DNA of 64,000 bases from Hymenobacter chitinivorans DSM 11115 (GCF_002797555.1 NZ_PGFA01000003.1:310001-374000); one strand, 5' to 3'. Positions 1-11,688 are shown, counted from the first letter of the stretch. The notes: generated from the letters alone by a model not told the origin. Numbers and translations: made by a program.

Positions 1-1
1 G

Positions 2-331
2 TTTGCCCTGCCCGGCAACCCGGTGTCCACCTTCGTCAACTTCTACCAGTACGTGCGGCCCTGGCTGCGCCGCTGCCAGCAGCCCCACCGCAAGCTGCCC
101 CGCCCCGCCGCCCTGCTGGCCACCGACTTCACCTTCGCGCCCCGCATGACCTACTTCCTGCCGGTGCGCCTCGAAACCGCGCCCTTCGGCCACCTGCTGG
201 CCCACCCCCAGAAAATCGGCGGCTCCGGCGACCTGGCTTCCCTGCTCCACTGCGACGGTTTCCTGCGCCTCCCCCCCGAGCCCACCGAGTTCAAAGCCGG
301 CGACGCCTACCCGCTGGTGCGGTTTCGGTGA
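2..331 (+). CDS. moeA: Molybdopterin molybdenumtransferase MoeA, C-terminal part (5' truncated by window)
   Basis: The reading frame is open from base 2 and enters with FALPGNPVST, the conserved PGNPVS motif near the end of the MoeA catalytic domain. The rest has the usual beta-rich C-terminal domain, with a GSGDLASL stretch close to the end as in other MoeA proteins. MoeA inserts molybdate into adenylylated molybdopterin, the last general step of molybdenum cofactor synthesis in the cytoplasm. Only about 109 C-terminal residues are in the window, so the start and any upstream moa/mob partners cannot be seen. The stop codon TGA at 329-331 runs straight into an 8-bp repeat (GTGAATGA twice). 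Family call is confident; gene completeness is unknown. Confidence 0.88.
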   Translation, partial: FALPGNPVSTFVNFYQYVRPWLRRCQQPHRKLPRPAALLATDFTFAPRMTYFLPVRLETAPFGHLLAHPQKIGGSGDLASLLHCDGFLRLPPEPTEFKAGDAYPLVRFR

Positions 332-352
332 GGCGGTGAATGAGTGAATGAG
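328..352. repeat. Short GTGAATGA octamer repeat at the moeA stop codon
   Basis: After the moeA TGA, the sequence reads GTGAGGCG then GTGAATGA twice and GT. The 8-bp unit matches the arrays at 6630, 23151 and 33750, and here too it begins at the stop codon. No inverted partner was found downstream in this case. Confidence 0.6.
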
Positions 353-497
353 TTTGGGGAGGTAGAAGCAGTGGTGCGCCTCGGGGCTGGGGCCTTTGAG
401 TGGGTTTGCGCGGCTGGTTGGGGGCGGTTTTCGGTTGGCAGCAGCTCAAGCGGCGCAATCCGGAATGTGCCCTGGGGCTTCCCAAAGGCCAATAAAT

Positions 498-686
498 GCA
501 CGCGCTGACGTTTCATACGCTCGCGCTGAGGTTTCGGACGGGCGCGCCGGGGCTTCGAAAGCACCTGCCGGAATATCGGAGGCTCGCGCTAGGGTTGCGG
601 CCGGCTGGGGCAGGGTTGCGGAGCCTCACGGCGCGGTTTGGAAGGCAATTGCCGGGGCTACGGACGGGCCCGGGCGTGAGTCTAGC
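498..686. repeat. Degenerate 21-bp tandem array, about nine units
   Basis: Nine consecutive 21-base units can be written under each other from 498. Each has roughly the pattern GCNCGCGCNGRGGTTKCGGAN. Translated in one frame they give the heptads ARADVSY, ARAEVSD, GRAGASK, APAGISE, ARARVAA, GWGRVAE, PHGAVWK, AIAGATD. The array lies between convergent moeA and the DUF2007 gene in a 530-base gap with no credible gene. The open frame through it continues antisense across the DUF2007 gene, so I read it as non-coding repeat DNA. The remainder of the gap (353-497 and 687-863) shows only a decayed dispersed repeat near 742-799. Confidence 0.65.
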
Positions 687-741
687 CATCAGGCCCGGCA
701 GACGGACGGTGCTTGGTGGAGGAAGGGCAGAACTAGTTGCG

Positions 742-799
742 CAGAGGACGGATTAGCTACGCTCTCCTTCGGGTGCCACGGCTACGCTTCGCAAGCACA
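742..799. repeat. Decayed copy of the GAGGACGGATT dispersed repeat
   Basis: The stretch begins CAGAGGACGGATT and ends GCTTCGCAAGCAC. The same start and a similar GCTCGCAAGGAC ending form the right arm of the intact element at 26559-26720. No matching left arm is visible here, so it appears to be a half element or a decayed copy. Confidence 0.4.
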
Positions 800-863
800 C
801 AGTCTCCATATTCAGCACATTCAAAGCGCATTCCCTCACCTCAGCACCTTAAGAATTAGCGCC

Positions 864-1307
864 TTAACCGGGGCGCTTGAACTCGTGGCGGCAGTGGAAG
901 CAGTGGTAGCGCTTGCCGCGCAGGGGGTAGCCCAGCAGCACCGAGAGCATGAGCATGGGGAAGCTGTAGGTATTGCGGGTGGCGGGCCCGAAGGCGACGT
1001 CGGTAGAGTCGCACTGGGGGCAGCGTACGATGTCGGGCTGGGGCTCGTCGTCGGGGTGCGACACGGCCATGGGCACGGTTTCGTAGCGCAGGATTTCGAC
1101 GGCGGCCGGCACGTCCTGCTCGCGCACGTGCAGGCGCACCCCGCCCGAGGCCGGACCGTAGAGGCGGTTGAGGCCCACCAGGTTTTCGTTGGTCAGAAAG
1201 CAGGGAATCTGCTCGGCTTCGAGGCGGCTTTTGGCCAGGTGGGCCGTAATGGGGTCGGCAAAGGACTCAAGCACCACAATGCGGTCCTCGGCGGGCTGGG
1301 AGGTCAT
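864..1307 (-). CDS. DUF2007 (putative signal-transducing) protein with C-terminal zinc ribbon
   Basis: A 147-residue protein. Residues 9-75 (VVLESFADPITAHLAKSRLE and following) match the DUF2007 pattern, a small ferredoxin-like fold found as a possible signalling domain; its function is not established. The C-terminal third carries two CxxC pairs, C96/C99 and C136/C139, which should form a zinc ribbon. Between them, residues 115-128 are hydrophobic and could be a short membrane or buried segment. No signal peptide is seen. The gene stands alone: moeA converges from the left across the repeat region, and a terminator (1344-1379) separates it from the transporter operon upstream. Domain call is good; role unknown. 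Confidence 0.8.
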   Translation of the reverse strand: MTSQPAEDRIVVLESFADPITAHLAKSRLEAEQIPCFLTNENLVGLNRLYGPASGGVRLHVREQDVPAAVEILRYETVPMAVSHPDDEPQPDIVRCPQCDSTDVAFGPATRNTYSFPMLMLSVLLGYPLRGKRYHCFHCRHEFKRPG

Positions 1308-1343
1308 GGGAAAAGGCTACAAGTCAGAGAGTAAGTAACAAAC

Positions 1344-1379
1344 AAAAGAGCATTCGGCGGCGTGCCAAATGCTCTTTTT
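1344..1379 (-). terminator. Rho-independent terminator of the OFA transporter operon
   Basis: Arms AAAGAGCATT and AATGCTCTTT are perfect complements around a 14-base loop that can pair further (GGC/GCC). On the minus strand the stem is followed by TTTTGTTTG. It lies 36 bases beyond the stop of the small transporter subunit and could also act on the plus strand, where it is followed by a run of T. Confidence 0.75.
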
Positions 1380-1414
1380 CTTCGCCGGGTTGCGGCCGGC
1401 CGGGGGCCAGGTGG

Positions 1415-1561
1415 CTATTTAAACAGAGCCAGGGCCTTGATAAAGGTTTGCGACACGCCCCAGGCCAGCGGAATGCCCACGTACAGCCAGGCCAGCACCA
1501 CCGAGCCGCCCAGGGCGGGTTGCTCGGCAGCGGCCGGGGAAGAGGTTGGTTTCGAGTCCAT
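1415..1561 (-). CDS. Small membrane protein, MFS (OFA) transporter small subunit
   Basis: A 48-residue ORF running from ATG at 1561 to TAG at 1415. After a polar N-terminus (MDSKPTSSPAAAEQ) it has one clear transmembrane segment, about residues 17-45 (SVVLAWLYVGIPLAWGV). It starts 33 bases after the OFA transporter stop on the same strand and ends at a terminator, so the two are co-transcribed. Short proteins with the same LAW.YVGIPLAWGV signature next to OFA-family transporters have been annotated as an MFS small subunit; that is recalled knowledge, not checked here. The likely role is a helper helix for the transporter. It is easily missed because of its length. Confidence 0.72.
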   Translation of the reverse strand: MDSKPTSSPAAAEQPALGGSVVLAWLYVGIPLAWGVSQTFIKALALFK

Positions 1562-1594
1562 CGGAAGAGAAAATAGCGGGTGAGAAAAGAAAAC

Positions 1595-2995
1595 CTAGTG
1601 GCCGCCGGCCTCGGGCGTTACGGCGCCCTTTTCGTAGTACTGGTCCTTGACGGCCGTCACGGCCAGGTTGGCCAGCAAACCCAGTACCAGCAGGCCGGCC
1701 ATGGTGTAGAACACGTTTTGGTAGGCCGCCGCGCCGGTTAGGCCCTTGGCTTGGGCGCCCTCGTGCAGGTTGTGCACAATCAGTGGGCCCAGCACCCCGG
1801 CCGTGCTCCAGGCCGTGAGCAGGCGGCCGTGAATGGCGCCCACCTGGTACTTACCAAATAAATCGGACAGGTAAGCCGGAATGGTGGCAAAGCCGCCGCC
1901 GTACATGCTGATTATCACGCAGGCCACTACCACGAACAAAGTCAGCTGCAGGTTGTGGCCCAGGCTGGGAATCAGGGCGTAGAGGGCAATGCCCAGGCCG
2001 AAGTAAATGGCGTAGGTGACTTTGCGGCCCAGCTTATCGGAAGCCGACGACCAGAAGAAGCGGCCCAGCAGGTTAAACAAGCTCAGCAAACCCACAAACC
2101 CCGCCGCCGCCGCCGCCGTGACGCCCCGGCCCGTACCCATAGCCGCATCCGAAAAGGTTTCTTGAATGAGAGGTGAAGCCGTTTCGAGCACCCCGATACC
2201 GGCCGTCACGTTGGTGAGCAGCACCACCCAGAGCAGCCAGAACTGCGGGGTTTTAATGGCGTTGTCGGCCGAGACGTTGCCGGTGGTAATCAGGGCGCTG
2301 TGCTCGGCATTGGGCACGTAGCCGGCGGGTTTCCAGTCGTCGGCCGGCACCCGGATGGTCCAGACGCCGAACTGCATGAAGGCCAGATAAATCAGGCCCA
2401 TCACGATAAACGTGGGCGCCACGCCCAGCGGGGCCGAGTCTTTGAAGTGGGCCATCAGGTTGTTAGCCAGCGGGGAGCCAATCATGGCCCCGCCGCCGAA
2501 GCCCATGATGGCCATGCCGGTAGCCACGCCCTTGCGGTCCGGAAACCACTTAATAAGCGTGCTGACGGGCGAAATGTAGCCGATGCCCAGCCCGATGCCG
2601 CCCACCACGCCGTAGCCGAGGTAGAGCAGCCAGATATTGTGCATCGATACGCCCAGGGAGCCAATCAGAAAGCCGCCCCCGAAGCAGAGCGAGGCGGCCA
2701 GCATGGCCTTGCGCGGGCCCACCCGCTCCAGCCATTTGCCGAAAATAGCCGCCGACAAGCCCAACAGCACAATAGCCAGGGAAAACGTCCAGCCAATTTG
2801 GCTTGGCGTCCAGTCTGCGGCGGCGGGCTTATCCACGTTGCCGCTGAGTAGGGCGCCCAGGGGTTTGTTGAACACGCTAAAGGCGTAGGCCTGCCCGATG
2901 GCCAGGTGAATAGCCAGTGCGGCGGGTGGCACCAGCCAGCGGTTGTAACCCGGCGGGGCAATGGTGCGGCTGCGGTCCAGAAGAGAATCGGCCAT
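1595..2995 (-). CDS. OFA-family MFS transporter (oxalate/formate antiporter family)
   Basis: A 466-residue, 12-helix major facilitator protein. The N-terminal GYNRWLVPPAALAIHLAIGQ, then AYAFSVFNKPL and the loop segment FGKWLERVGPRKAM, are typical of the OFA (oxalate:formate antiporter) family. Members exchange small monocarboxylates or dicarboxylates across the inner membrane; the substrate cannot be read from sequence. No oxalate or formate enzyme gene is adjacent, so the substrate may be different. The downstream 48-residue membrane protein is in the same operon. Start chosen at MADSLLDRS because it gives the usual short cytosolic N-terminus before helix 1. Length is within family range. 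Confidence 0.85.
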   Translation of the reverse strand: MADSLLDRSRTIAPPGYNRWLVPPAALAIHLAIGQAYAFSVFNKPLGALLSGNVDKPAAADWTPSQIGWTFSLAIVLLGLSAAIFGKWLERVGPRKAMLAASLCFGGGFLIGSLGVSMHNIWLLYLGYGVVGGIGLGIGYISPVSTLIKWFPDRKGVATGMAIMGFGGGAMIGSPLANNLMAHFKDSAPLGVAPTFIVMGLIYLAFMQFGVWTIRVPADDWKPAGYVPNAEHSALITTGNVSADNAIKTPQFWLLWVVLLTNVTAGIGVLETASPLIQETFSDAAMGTGRGVTAAAAAGFVGLLSLFNLLGRFFWSSASDKLGRKVTYAIYFGLGIALYALIPSLGHNLQLTLFVVVACVIISMYGGGFATIPAYLSDLFGKYQVGAIHGRLLTAWSTAGVLGPLIVHNLHEGAQAKGLTGAAAYQNVFYTMAGLLVLGLLANLAVTAVKDQYYEKGAVTPEAGGH

Positions 2996-3148
2996 GGGGG
3001 TTGAGGTTGGGGGTAAGGAGGGGAAAAAGAGCGCAGTGCCGGCCGAGGCCCACTGGGCAGTCGGCTGCAGAATGGCCGGCCCGGCAAGAAGCCCAATAGC
3101 CGCTTGCCGGGCGGAACTAGTACGGAAGCAGCAGTATTCCGGTATTGT

Positions 3149-4669
3149 TTAATTCTGGGCAGGCTCGTGCAGCAGCCAGCCCCGGGGCCCCTTGGCCTGG
3201 GTGTCCTTCAGAAACTGCTCGACTCCGGCCCGGATTCGCTCGACCAGCTGCTGCTGAAAGGCCGGGTCGAGCAGGCGCTTTTCGTCGGCGGGGTTCGAGA
3301 CGAAGGCCGTTTCAATCAGGGCGTTGGGGTATTCGGTGGGCCCGTTCAAATTGAAGTTGAAGCTGCCCACGTTGCCAAAGCCCTTGAGGCCGGTTTTGAG
3401 GATTTCATTGTAGATGGCCAGCGCCAGGGGGCGGTAGGCCACGTAGCGGTAGTAGGTGCTGGTGCCCTGCACGGCGGCGCTGCCCGAGGAGTTGACGTGG
3501 ATACTGAGCAGCAAATCGGGGTTGAGCTGACGCATGCGCAGCACCCGGGAGCCATTTTCCACCGACACATCCGCTTCCCGGGTCATCAATACCCGGGCCC
3601 CGGCTTTTTCCAGCTCCTGGCGCAGCTTCTGGGCAATGGCCAACGTCAGTACTTTCTCCTGGCTGCCACTGGGCGAAGTAGCTCCCACATTGTCGCCGCC
3701 GTGGCCCGCGTCGAGGCCGATGGTGAGGCCCTGCAGGCGCAGCTTGGCCGGCGGCCGTTTCACCCGGATACGCAGCGTGGTGCCCCGGTACTCGATGCCG
3801 TAGCCCCAGGCCTGGGCGTGCTGGAGCGGGAGTATGAGGCGAAACACGTCGGGCTGGGGCTGCTCATAGTACACGTCGCCCAACTCTTTGGTGGTGCCGC
3901 GCTGGGTTATCCAGTTGGTATTGGAAGTGGCCCCGAAAACGTCGACCACCAGCCGCGTGGGGTTGGTCAGGAGCTGGGAGCGGTAGGGCAGCCGGGCGTC
4001 GAGGGGCACTTGCACGTAGTCGTAGAGCGAGTCGCCGGTGACGCTGCAGGAGCCGGTGAGGGAGGCGGGCACGAAGCCCCCGGGCGGCAGCAGGCGCACC
4101 ACGTCCTGGGGCACCCAGGCCAGCTGGTTTTCGGCCAGGCGCACCCGGTACTGGCCGCCCACCATGCCCGTGAGGTGGAGCATCACGGCCGAGTCGAGGT
4201 AGCCGAACTTGGCCCCGCCGAGCCGGTCTTCGCCCAGGCCGTAGTTGAGGTAAGCCAACGGGCCTTTGGTCAGGGCCAGCTGGGGCTGGTGGGGGCTGAG
4301 AAACCGCACCCGGCTTTTGCTGAAGGCCGCAGCCAGGGCCACCGTGTCGTTGCGCAGCACCTGAAACAGGATGGGCCGGTTCTGGAGCGTGTCGCCGGGC
4401 TGCACCACGTACGTGCCCTGATAAATGCCGCGTTGGCCTTTAGTCAGGGCCGGGGCCAGCTCGGTCATGGGCTGACCGTTGAGAAAAGTCACGCGCTGCC
4501 CGGGCCGGCCCTTGAGCCGCACCTGCAGCCGGTCGCCGGGCCCGAGCCACTGATTCACGGCCGGCACGGTTTCCGCGGACTCAATGAGGGCCTGGGCCCC
4601 GGCGGAAAAGCTGCCCGCCAGCAGCAGTAAGAGCAGCAGGCCGAGCCGGCCGGAAAGAAAGCTAGCCAT
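3149..4669 (-). CDS. N-acetylmuramoyl-L-alanine amidase (Amidase_3), secreted
   Basis: A 506-residue exported cell-wall amidase. Residues 1-26 (MASFLSGRLGLLLLLLLAGS and following) are a signal peptide. The long middle region is beta-rich and resembles AMIN-like or SH3-like modules. The catalytic domain starts around residue 317 with GLTIGLDAGHGG (zinc His at about 323) and carries the later SIHVNSSG zinc-ligand motif and the ALIETAFVSNPADE motif with the catalytic Glu. It cleaves the amide between MurNAc and the stem peptide in the periplasm. A longer frame upstream exists, but it would run through the terminator at 4682-4709 and bury the signal peptide, so the ATG at 4669 is preferred. Single gene, minus strand. 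Confidence 0.86.
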   Translation of the reverse strand: MASFLSGRLGLLLLLLLAGSFSAGAQALIESAETVPAVNQWLGPGDRLQVRLKGRPGQRVTFLNGQPMTELAPALTKGQRGIYQGTYVVQPGDTLQNRPILFQVLRNDTVALAAAFSKSRVRFLSPHQPQLALTKGPLAYLNYGLGEDRLGGAKFGYLDSAVMLHLTGMVGGQYRVRLAENQLAWVPQDVVRLLPPGGFVPASLTGSCSVTGDSLYDYVQVPLDARLPYRSQLLTNPTRLVVDVFGATSNTNWITQRGTTKELGDVYYEQPQPDVFRLILPLQHAQAWGYGIEYRGTTLRIRVKRPPAKLRLQGLTIGLDAGHGGDNVGATSPSGSQEKVLTLAIAQKLRQELEKAGARVLMTREADVSVENGSRVLRMRQLNPDLLLSIHVNSSGSAAVQGTSTYYRYVAYRPLALAIYNEILKTGLKGFGNVGSFNFNLNGPTEYPNALIETAFVSNPADEKRLLDPAFQQQLVERIRAGVEQFLKDTQAKGPRGWLLHEPAQN

Positions 4670-4681
4670 AGGAGAAAACGC

Positions 4682-4709
4682 AAAAAAGCCCCGTTGCGCC
4701 GGGGCTTTT
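4682..4709 (-). terminator. Rho-independent terminator after the 4729-5265 lipoprotein gene
   Basis: Stem GCCCC/GGGGC within AAAAAAGCCCC and GGGGCTTTT. On the minus strand it ends in six T. It lies 20 bases past the lipoprotein stop and just ahead of the amidase start. Confidence 0.75.
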
Positions 4710-4728
4710 GAAAGCACAAAACGTCCGA

Positions 4729-5265
4729 TTATTCCTTTACTGCGGCGCCCAGGTCTTTCACGTCCCGGCTGGTTTCCAGGGTCGTAAACTCGGCCTGCAG
4801 GGCCCGGATGTGCAGCTCGTCGCGGCCTTTCACGTCGAGCCGGATGGCCTTGAGCTGCTCATTGAGGCGCTTGTAGATGCTGGTGGCGTAGTCCCAGTCG
4901 CGCTGGGTCCACTGGCGGCGCTGGGCCCGGGTCTGGCGCAGCAGCTGCACGTAGGCCGGCTCGATGGTGGCGGGCGTCAGCTTCTCAACGTCGGCGTAAG
5001 AGCCCAGCAGCTGCTGGGTGAACGTGGCCGTAGCCGCCGCGTCGAGCGGCTGCCGGTTGCGAATCCGGGCGGCGGAGTCGTAGCGGGCTGCGCGCCGGCC
5101 CGCATTGCGGAGCTTATCGGCGGCGCGGTCGGCCAGCGTGTCCAGCTTGCGGGCTTCGTCGCGCACGATTTCCTGCCGCTCACGCGGAGTACTGTCGCAG
5201 GCGGAAAGCACCGTCAGGCCCAGCAACAGGGCCGCAGTCAGGGAAGGGAGGCGGAGTCGTATCAT
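4729..5265 (-). CDS. Hypothetical lipoprotein
   Basis: A 178-residue protein beginning MIRLRLPSLTAALLLGLTVL followed by SACDS. This is a type II signal peptide with a lipobox (LSAC), so the mature protein should be a lipid-anchored periplasmic or outer-membrane protein. The rest is charged and largely helical, rich in Arg, Gln and Ala, with no cysteines and no motif I recognise. An upstream extension of the frame is open but has no signal-like character, so the ATG at 5265 was chosen. It lies between the amidase and a TonB-type gene on the same strand, but the terminator at 4682 and the 53-base gap upstream argue only weakly for an operon. Function unknown. Confidence 0.7.
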   Translation of the reverse strand: MIRLRLPSLTAALLLGLTVLSACDSTPRERQEIVRDEARKLDTLADRAADKLRNAGRRAARYDSAARIRNRQPLDAAATATFTQQLLGSYADVEKLTPATIEPAYVQLLRQTRAQRRQWTQRDWDYATSIYKRLNEQLKAIRLDVKGRDELHIRALQAEFTTLETSRDVKDLGAAVKE

Positions 5266-5318
5266 GCAGTGCTGTACGTAACCGGCGCGCCCAGGATTTG
5301 CGGCCGGTCCCGGCCAAG

Positions 5319-5900
5319 CTACTGCGCCGCGGTCTGGAGGCGGAAGGTGAAGGGCAGCTCGTAAACCACCGGCACGGCCCGGCCGTCTTTGCGGGCCGGA
5401 ATCCACTGGTTTGGGATGGTGCGGCACACCCGCAGAGCTTCCTCGTCGCAGCCGCCGCCCACGCTCATGAGCACCTTGTGGCCCGAAGCCCGGCCCAGCG
5501 TGTCGATGGCAAAGGAAATGAGGACTTTACCCTGGATTTTGCGGTCCTGGGCCACCGTGGGGTACACCAGCTTGGTGGTATACGTAGCCAGGGCCGGGTC
5601 GCCGCCGATAAAGAGAGGGGGCTGGTCGACGCGGCTGCGGGTCCACTGGCCGGGCTGCAGCTCCACATCGTAGGGCACGTCTTCCACGGGGCGGAAAAAA
5701 ACCAGCTTGTTGGTCGTGTGGTCGTACTTCTGCACGATTACCTGCCGGCCGTCGCGGGTGTAGGCGTAGTATTCCCAGACGCCGACTTTGTTGCCTTTTT
5801 CAATCATTCCGCTCTCAAACTCAGATTTGCGGAGGCGCTGGGACCAGCTAACCGTTGGCAACGCGCAAGCCAACAGTACAACGAGTACAGTTTTTTTCAT
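5319..5900 (-). CDS. Secreted protein with TonB C-terminal domain
   Basis: A 193-residue protein. MKKTVLVVLLACALPTVSWS is a signal peptide or N-terminal anchor. Residues 20-90 contain a toxin-wg/MORN-like stretch (GMIEKGNKVGVWEYYAYTRD) seen in many Bacteroidota proteins that describe periplasmic partners. The C-terminal 95 residues (LVYPTVAQDRKIQGKVLISF, then FAIDTLGRASGHKVLMSVGG and an EALRV motif) match the TonB C-terminal fold. Unlike classical TonB it has no proline-rich linker, so it may be an envelope protein using the fold for binding rather than an energy transducer. Start at 5900 is the first ATG with a signal peptide. Convergent neighbours are absent; the 250-base gap beyond it upstream holds nothing recognisable. 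Confidence 0.78.
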   Translation of the reverse strand: MKKTVLVVLLACALPTVSWSQRLRKSEFESGMIEKGNKVGVWEYYAYTRDGRQVIVQKYDHTTNKLVFFRPVEDVPYDVELQPGQWTRSRVDQPPLFIGGDPALATYTTKLVYPTVAQDRKIQGKVLISFAIDTLGRASGHKVLMSVGGGCDEEALRVCRTIPNQWIPARKDGRAVPVVYELPFTFRLQTAAQ

Positions 5901-6151
5901 AGACGGGTGGGAAACTGCTTCAACAAAACCAGCCGCAGTCAACCGAGGGGGGAATTCGGTTTATACTGCTTGCCTGAATAGTTCTATTGAAAACGGACTG
6001 CTACAGTAAGGTGAAATGAATCGAAAAGCTGTTTAGTGGTTGTTATTCAAGGCAAAGAAGCCAAAAAAACACCTGTTCCATCTTTTTTGAAAAAGGCAGA
6101 AGCTCAGTAAAGTTAAAAATTAATATAGAGCTGCGCAAGAATAAAATCACG

Positions 6152-6628
6152 CTATAAGTTTTCGTCGAGCTGGTCGCGCAGGTCGTGTAGCCGAGCTTGC
6201 AGGCCGGGCAGGTAGGGGCACAGGGCTTCGAGGCGGTGCAGCACCCGCAGGGCCGCCCGGTAGTCGCCCATGGTCTGCAGAATAGTGGCCCAGCCCGACA
6301 GGGCCCCGAAGTGCCGGGGCTCCCGCTGCAGGGTCTGGGCAATATCGAGCAGGGAGGCGCGGTACTCGCCGCGCAGGTAATAGGCCGTGGCGCGCTTGTT
6401 CCAGGCTTCGGCAAACTCGGGCTGCTGCTCCAGAACCCCGGTAAATACCCGAATGGCGGCCGTATAGTCGCCGGCGGCCAGCACGCGCAGGCCCGCTTCC
6501 ATTTCCTTGTCCAGCCGCGGGTCTCCGCTCATCAGCCACAGTTGCCAGATGCCGTTTTGCAGGGCGTCAATTTCGGTGGGCGTGGTAGCCACCCGCAGCT
6601 GGGCAAACAGGTCGTCGAGGGTTGACAT
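6152..6628 (-). CDS. Tetratricopeptide-repeat protein
   Basis: A 158-residue soluble protein, MSTLDDLFAQLRVATTPTEI at the start. From about residue 50 it has at least two TPR-like helical pairs: AGDYTAAIRVFTGVLEQQPE, AEAWNKRATAYYLRGEYRAS and MGDYRAALRVLHRLEALCPY. There is no signal peptide or membrane segment. TPR proteins are interaction scaffolds; no partner can be inferred. The ATG at 6628 lies 3 bases from the end of a 48-bp inverted repeat that fills the whole gap to metF. A longer frame would translate that repeat, so it was rejected. Co-transcription with metF across the repeat is possible. Confidence 0.75.
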   Translation of the reverse strand: MSTLDDLFAQLRVATTPTEIDALQNGIWQLWLMSGDPRLDKEMEAGLRVLAAGDYTAAIRVFTGVLEQQPEFAEAWNKRATAYYLRGEYRASLLDIAQTLQREPRHFGALSGWATILQTMGDYRAALRVLHRLEALCPYLPGLQARLHDLRDQLDENL

Positions 6629-6629
6629 A

Positions 6630-6743
6630 AAGTGAAATGGTGAACTTGTGAAATGGTGAGTTCTACGTTCTAGCGGCACAGTTGGCGCAAGTGGCGCTAG
6701 TAGAACGTCAAACTCACCATTTCACAAGTTCACCATTTCACCT
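6630..6743. repeat. Inverted-repeat element filling the metF-TPR gap (octamer arms plus GACGTTCTA boundary)
   Basis: Left arm GTGAAATG GTGAACTT GTGAAATG GTGAG followed by a TACGTTCTAGCG boundary. The right arm is the near-perfect reverse complement (GTGAAATG GTGAACTT GTGAAATG GTGAG, then TTTGACGTTCTA). Each arm is about 48 bases and the central spacer is about 18 bases. On the minus strand the element begins four bases after the metF TGA and ends three bases before the TPR start (CACTTTATG). It therefore occupies the entire intergenic space from stop to start. Confidence 0.8.
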
Positions 6744-6744
6744 C

Positions 6745-7701
6745 TCAAAACAGCTGGGAGGCCACCCGGCGGATGGATTCGGACTTGCCCATGGAGTAGT
6801 AGTGCAGGCAGGGCACGCCGTGGGCCATGAGCTCCTTGCTTTGGTTGATGCACCACTCGATGCCGATCTGGCGGGCGGCTTCGTTGTCGGGAGCGTGGTG
6901 CACGGCCTCGGCTAGCTCCTCGGGAATGTTGAGGTAGAAGGAACGGGGCAACATCGTGAGCTGGCCTTTGGTGGTCAGGGGCTTAAGGCCGGGAATGATG
7001 GGCACGGTGATGCCCGCGTCGCGGCAGCGCTTCTCGAAGTTGAAGTACTGCTCGTTATCGAAAAACATCTGGGTCACGATGTAGTCGGCGCCGCGGTCCA
7101 CCTTGTGCTTGAGGTAGCGCAGGTCGGCCCCGTAGTTCGGCGACTCGAAGTGCTTTTCGGGGTAGCCGGCCGTGCCGATGCAGAAGTCGGTGGCCCAGGT
7201 GTCGTCCTGCTCTTCGTCGAGGTATTCGCCCTTGTTGAGGTTGGAAACCTGGCCGATCAGGTCGCAGGCGTAGGCGTGGCCGTCGGGCTCGGCCTTGAAG
7301 TGGCCTTCGCTCTTGATTGGGTCGCCGCGCAACGCCAGCACGTTGTCGATGCCCAGGAAGTGCAAATCAATCAGGGCGTTTTCGGTTTCCTCCTTCGAGA
7401 AGCCCCCGCAGATGAGGTGGGGCACGGTGTCCACGTCGAAGCGGTTTTTGATGGCCGCGCAAATGCCGACGGTGCCGGGGCGGCGGCGCACGGTTTTCTT
7501 TTCCAGCAGGCCGTTGGGGTGCTGGCGGTACACGTACTCCTCCCGGTGGTAGGTCACGTCGATAAACGGCGGCTTGAACTCCAGCAGGGGCTCGATGTTG
7601 GAAAACAGCGTCTGGATATTCTCGCCCTTGCGGGGCGGCAGCACTTCGAAGGAAAACAGCGTTTTGCCGTCGGCGCGGGACAGGTGTTCGGTTACTTTCA
7701 T
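6745..7701 (-). CDS. metF: Methylenetetrahydrofolate reductase MetF
   Basis: A 318-residue flavoprotein that reduces 5,10-methylene-THF to 5-methyl-THF, the methyl donor for MetH. The N-terminus MKVTEHLSRADGKTLFSFEV runs into FEVLPPRKG, the usual MetF opening. FIDVTYHREE, the conserved (N/T)CGGFSKEET-like segment (LICGGFSKEETENALIDL), LALRGDP and DYIVTQMFFDNE are all in order. PIIPGLKPLTTKGQLTMLPR is the family C-terminal motif. Length is normal. It lies downstream of metH on the same strand, separated by a 195-base gap with a dispersed repeat, so the SAM riboswitch before metH may control both genes. Confidence is high. Confidence 0.95.
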   Translation of the reverse strand: MKVTEHLSRADGKTLFSFEVLPPRKGENIQTLFSNIEPLLEFKPPFIDVTYHREEYVYRQHPNGLLEKKTVRRRPGTVGICAAIKNRFDVDTVPHLICGGFSKEETENALIDLHFLGIDNVLALRGDPIKSEGHFKAEPDGHAYACDLIGQVSNLNKGEYLDEEQDDTWATDFCIGTAGYPEKHFESPNYGADLRYLKHKVDRGADYIVTQMFFDNEQYFNFEKRCRDAGITVPIIPGLKPLTTKGQLTMLPRSFYLNIPEELAEAVHHAPDNEAARQIGIEWCINQSKELMAHGVPCLHYYSMGKSESIRRVASQLF

Positions 7702-7749
7702 ATACAGCGCGAAGGCCAGCTCCGCGGGTCATTGCAGTGGTAATGGTAG

Positions 7750-7888
7750 CTCCCCTCCTCAGATGATGAGGGGCTGGGGGTGGTTGATAATCGTTGTTTA
7801 GTTGAATAGTTCACGGCTGAAATACCCAACTAAACAATGACAAACCACCCCGGCCTTCGGCCACCCCTCCTTGAAGGAAGGAGGGGAG
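7750..7888. repeat. Dispersed inverted repeat (CTCCCCTCCT family) between metH and metF
   Basis: Outer arms CTCCCCTCCT (7750-7759) and AGGAGGGGAG (7879-7888); inner perfect arms TTGTTTAGTTG and CAACTAAACAA; and a GGGGTGGTT/ACCACCCC pair. The string ATCGTTGTTTAGTTG (7790-7804) recurs with one change in the larger element at 24954-25200, so both belong to one family. It sits between two co-directional genes and could form a large cruciform or an RNA hairpin in a metH-metF transcript. Confidence 0.7.
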
Positions 7889-7896
7889 TTTGGTTT

Positions 7897-11616
<3,720 letters not shown>

Positions 11617-11688
11617 ATCGGCTCAGTTAAGGAAACTAGCGGCGAAAAAGTGCCTATCCAGAAAGAGCCGCGCAGGGGCGCGTCCTGT

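Noticed and set aside
396..1334. 312-codon plus-strand open frame across the 21-bp array
   Set aside because: Its second half is antisense to the DUF2007/zinc-ribbon gene, which has recognisable motifs. The first half is open only because the repeat period is a multiple of three.
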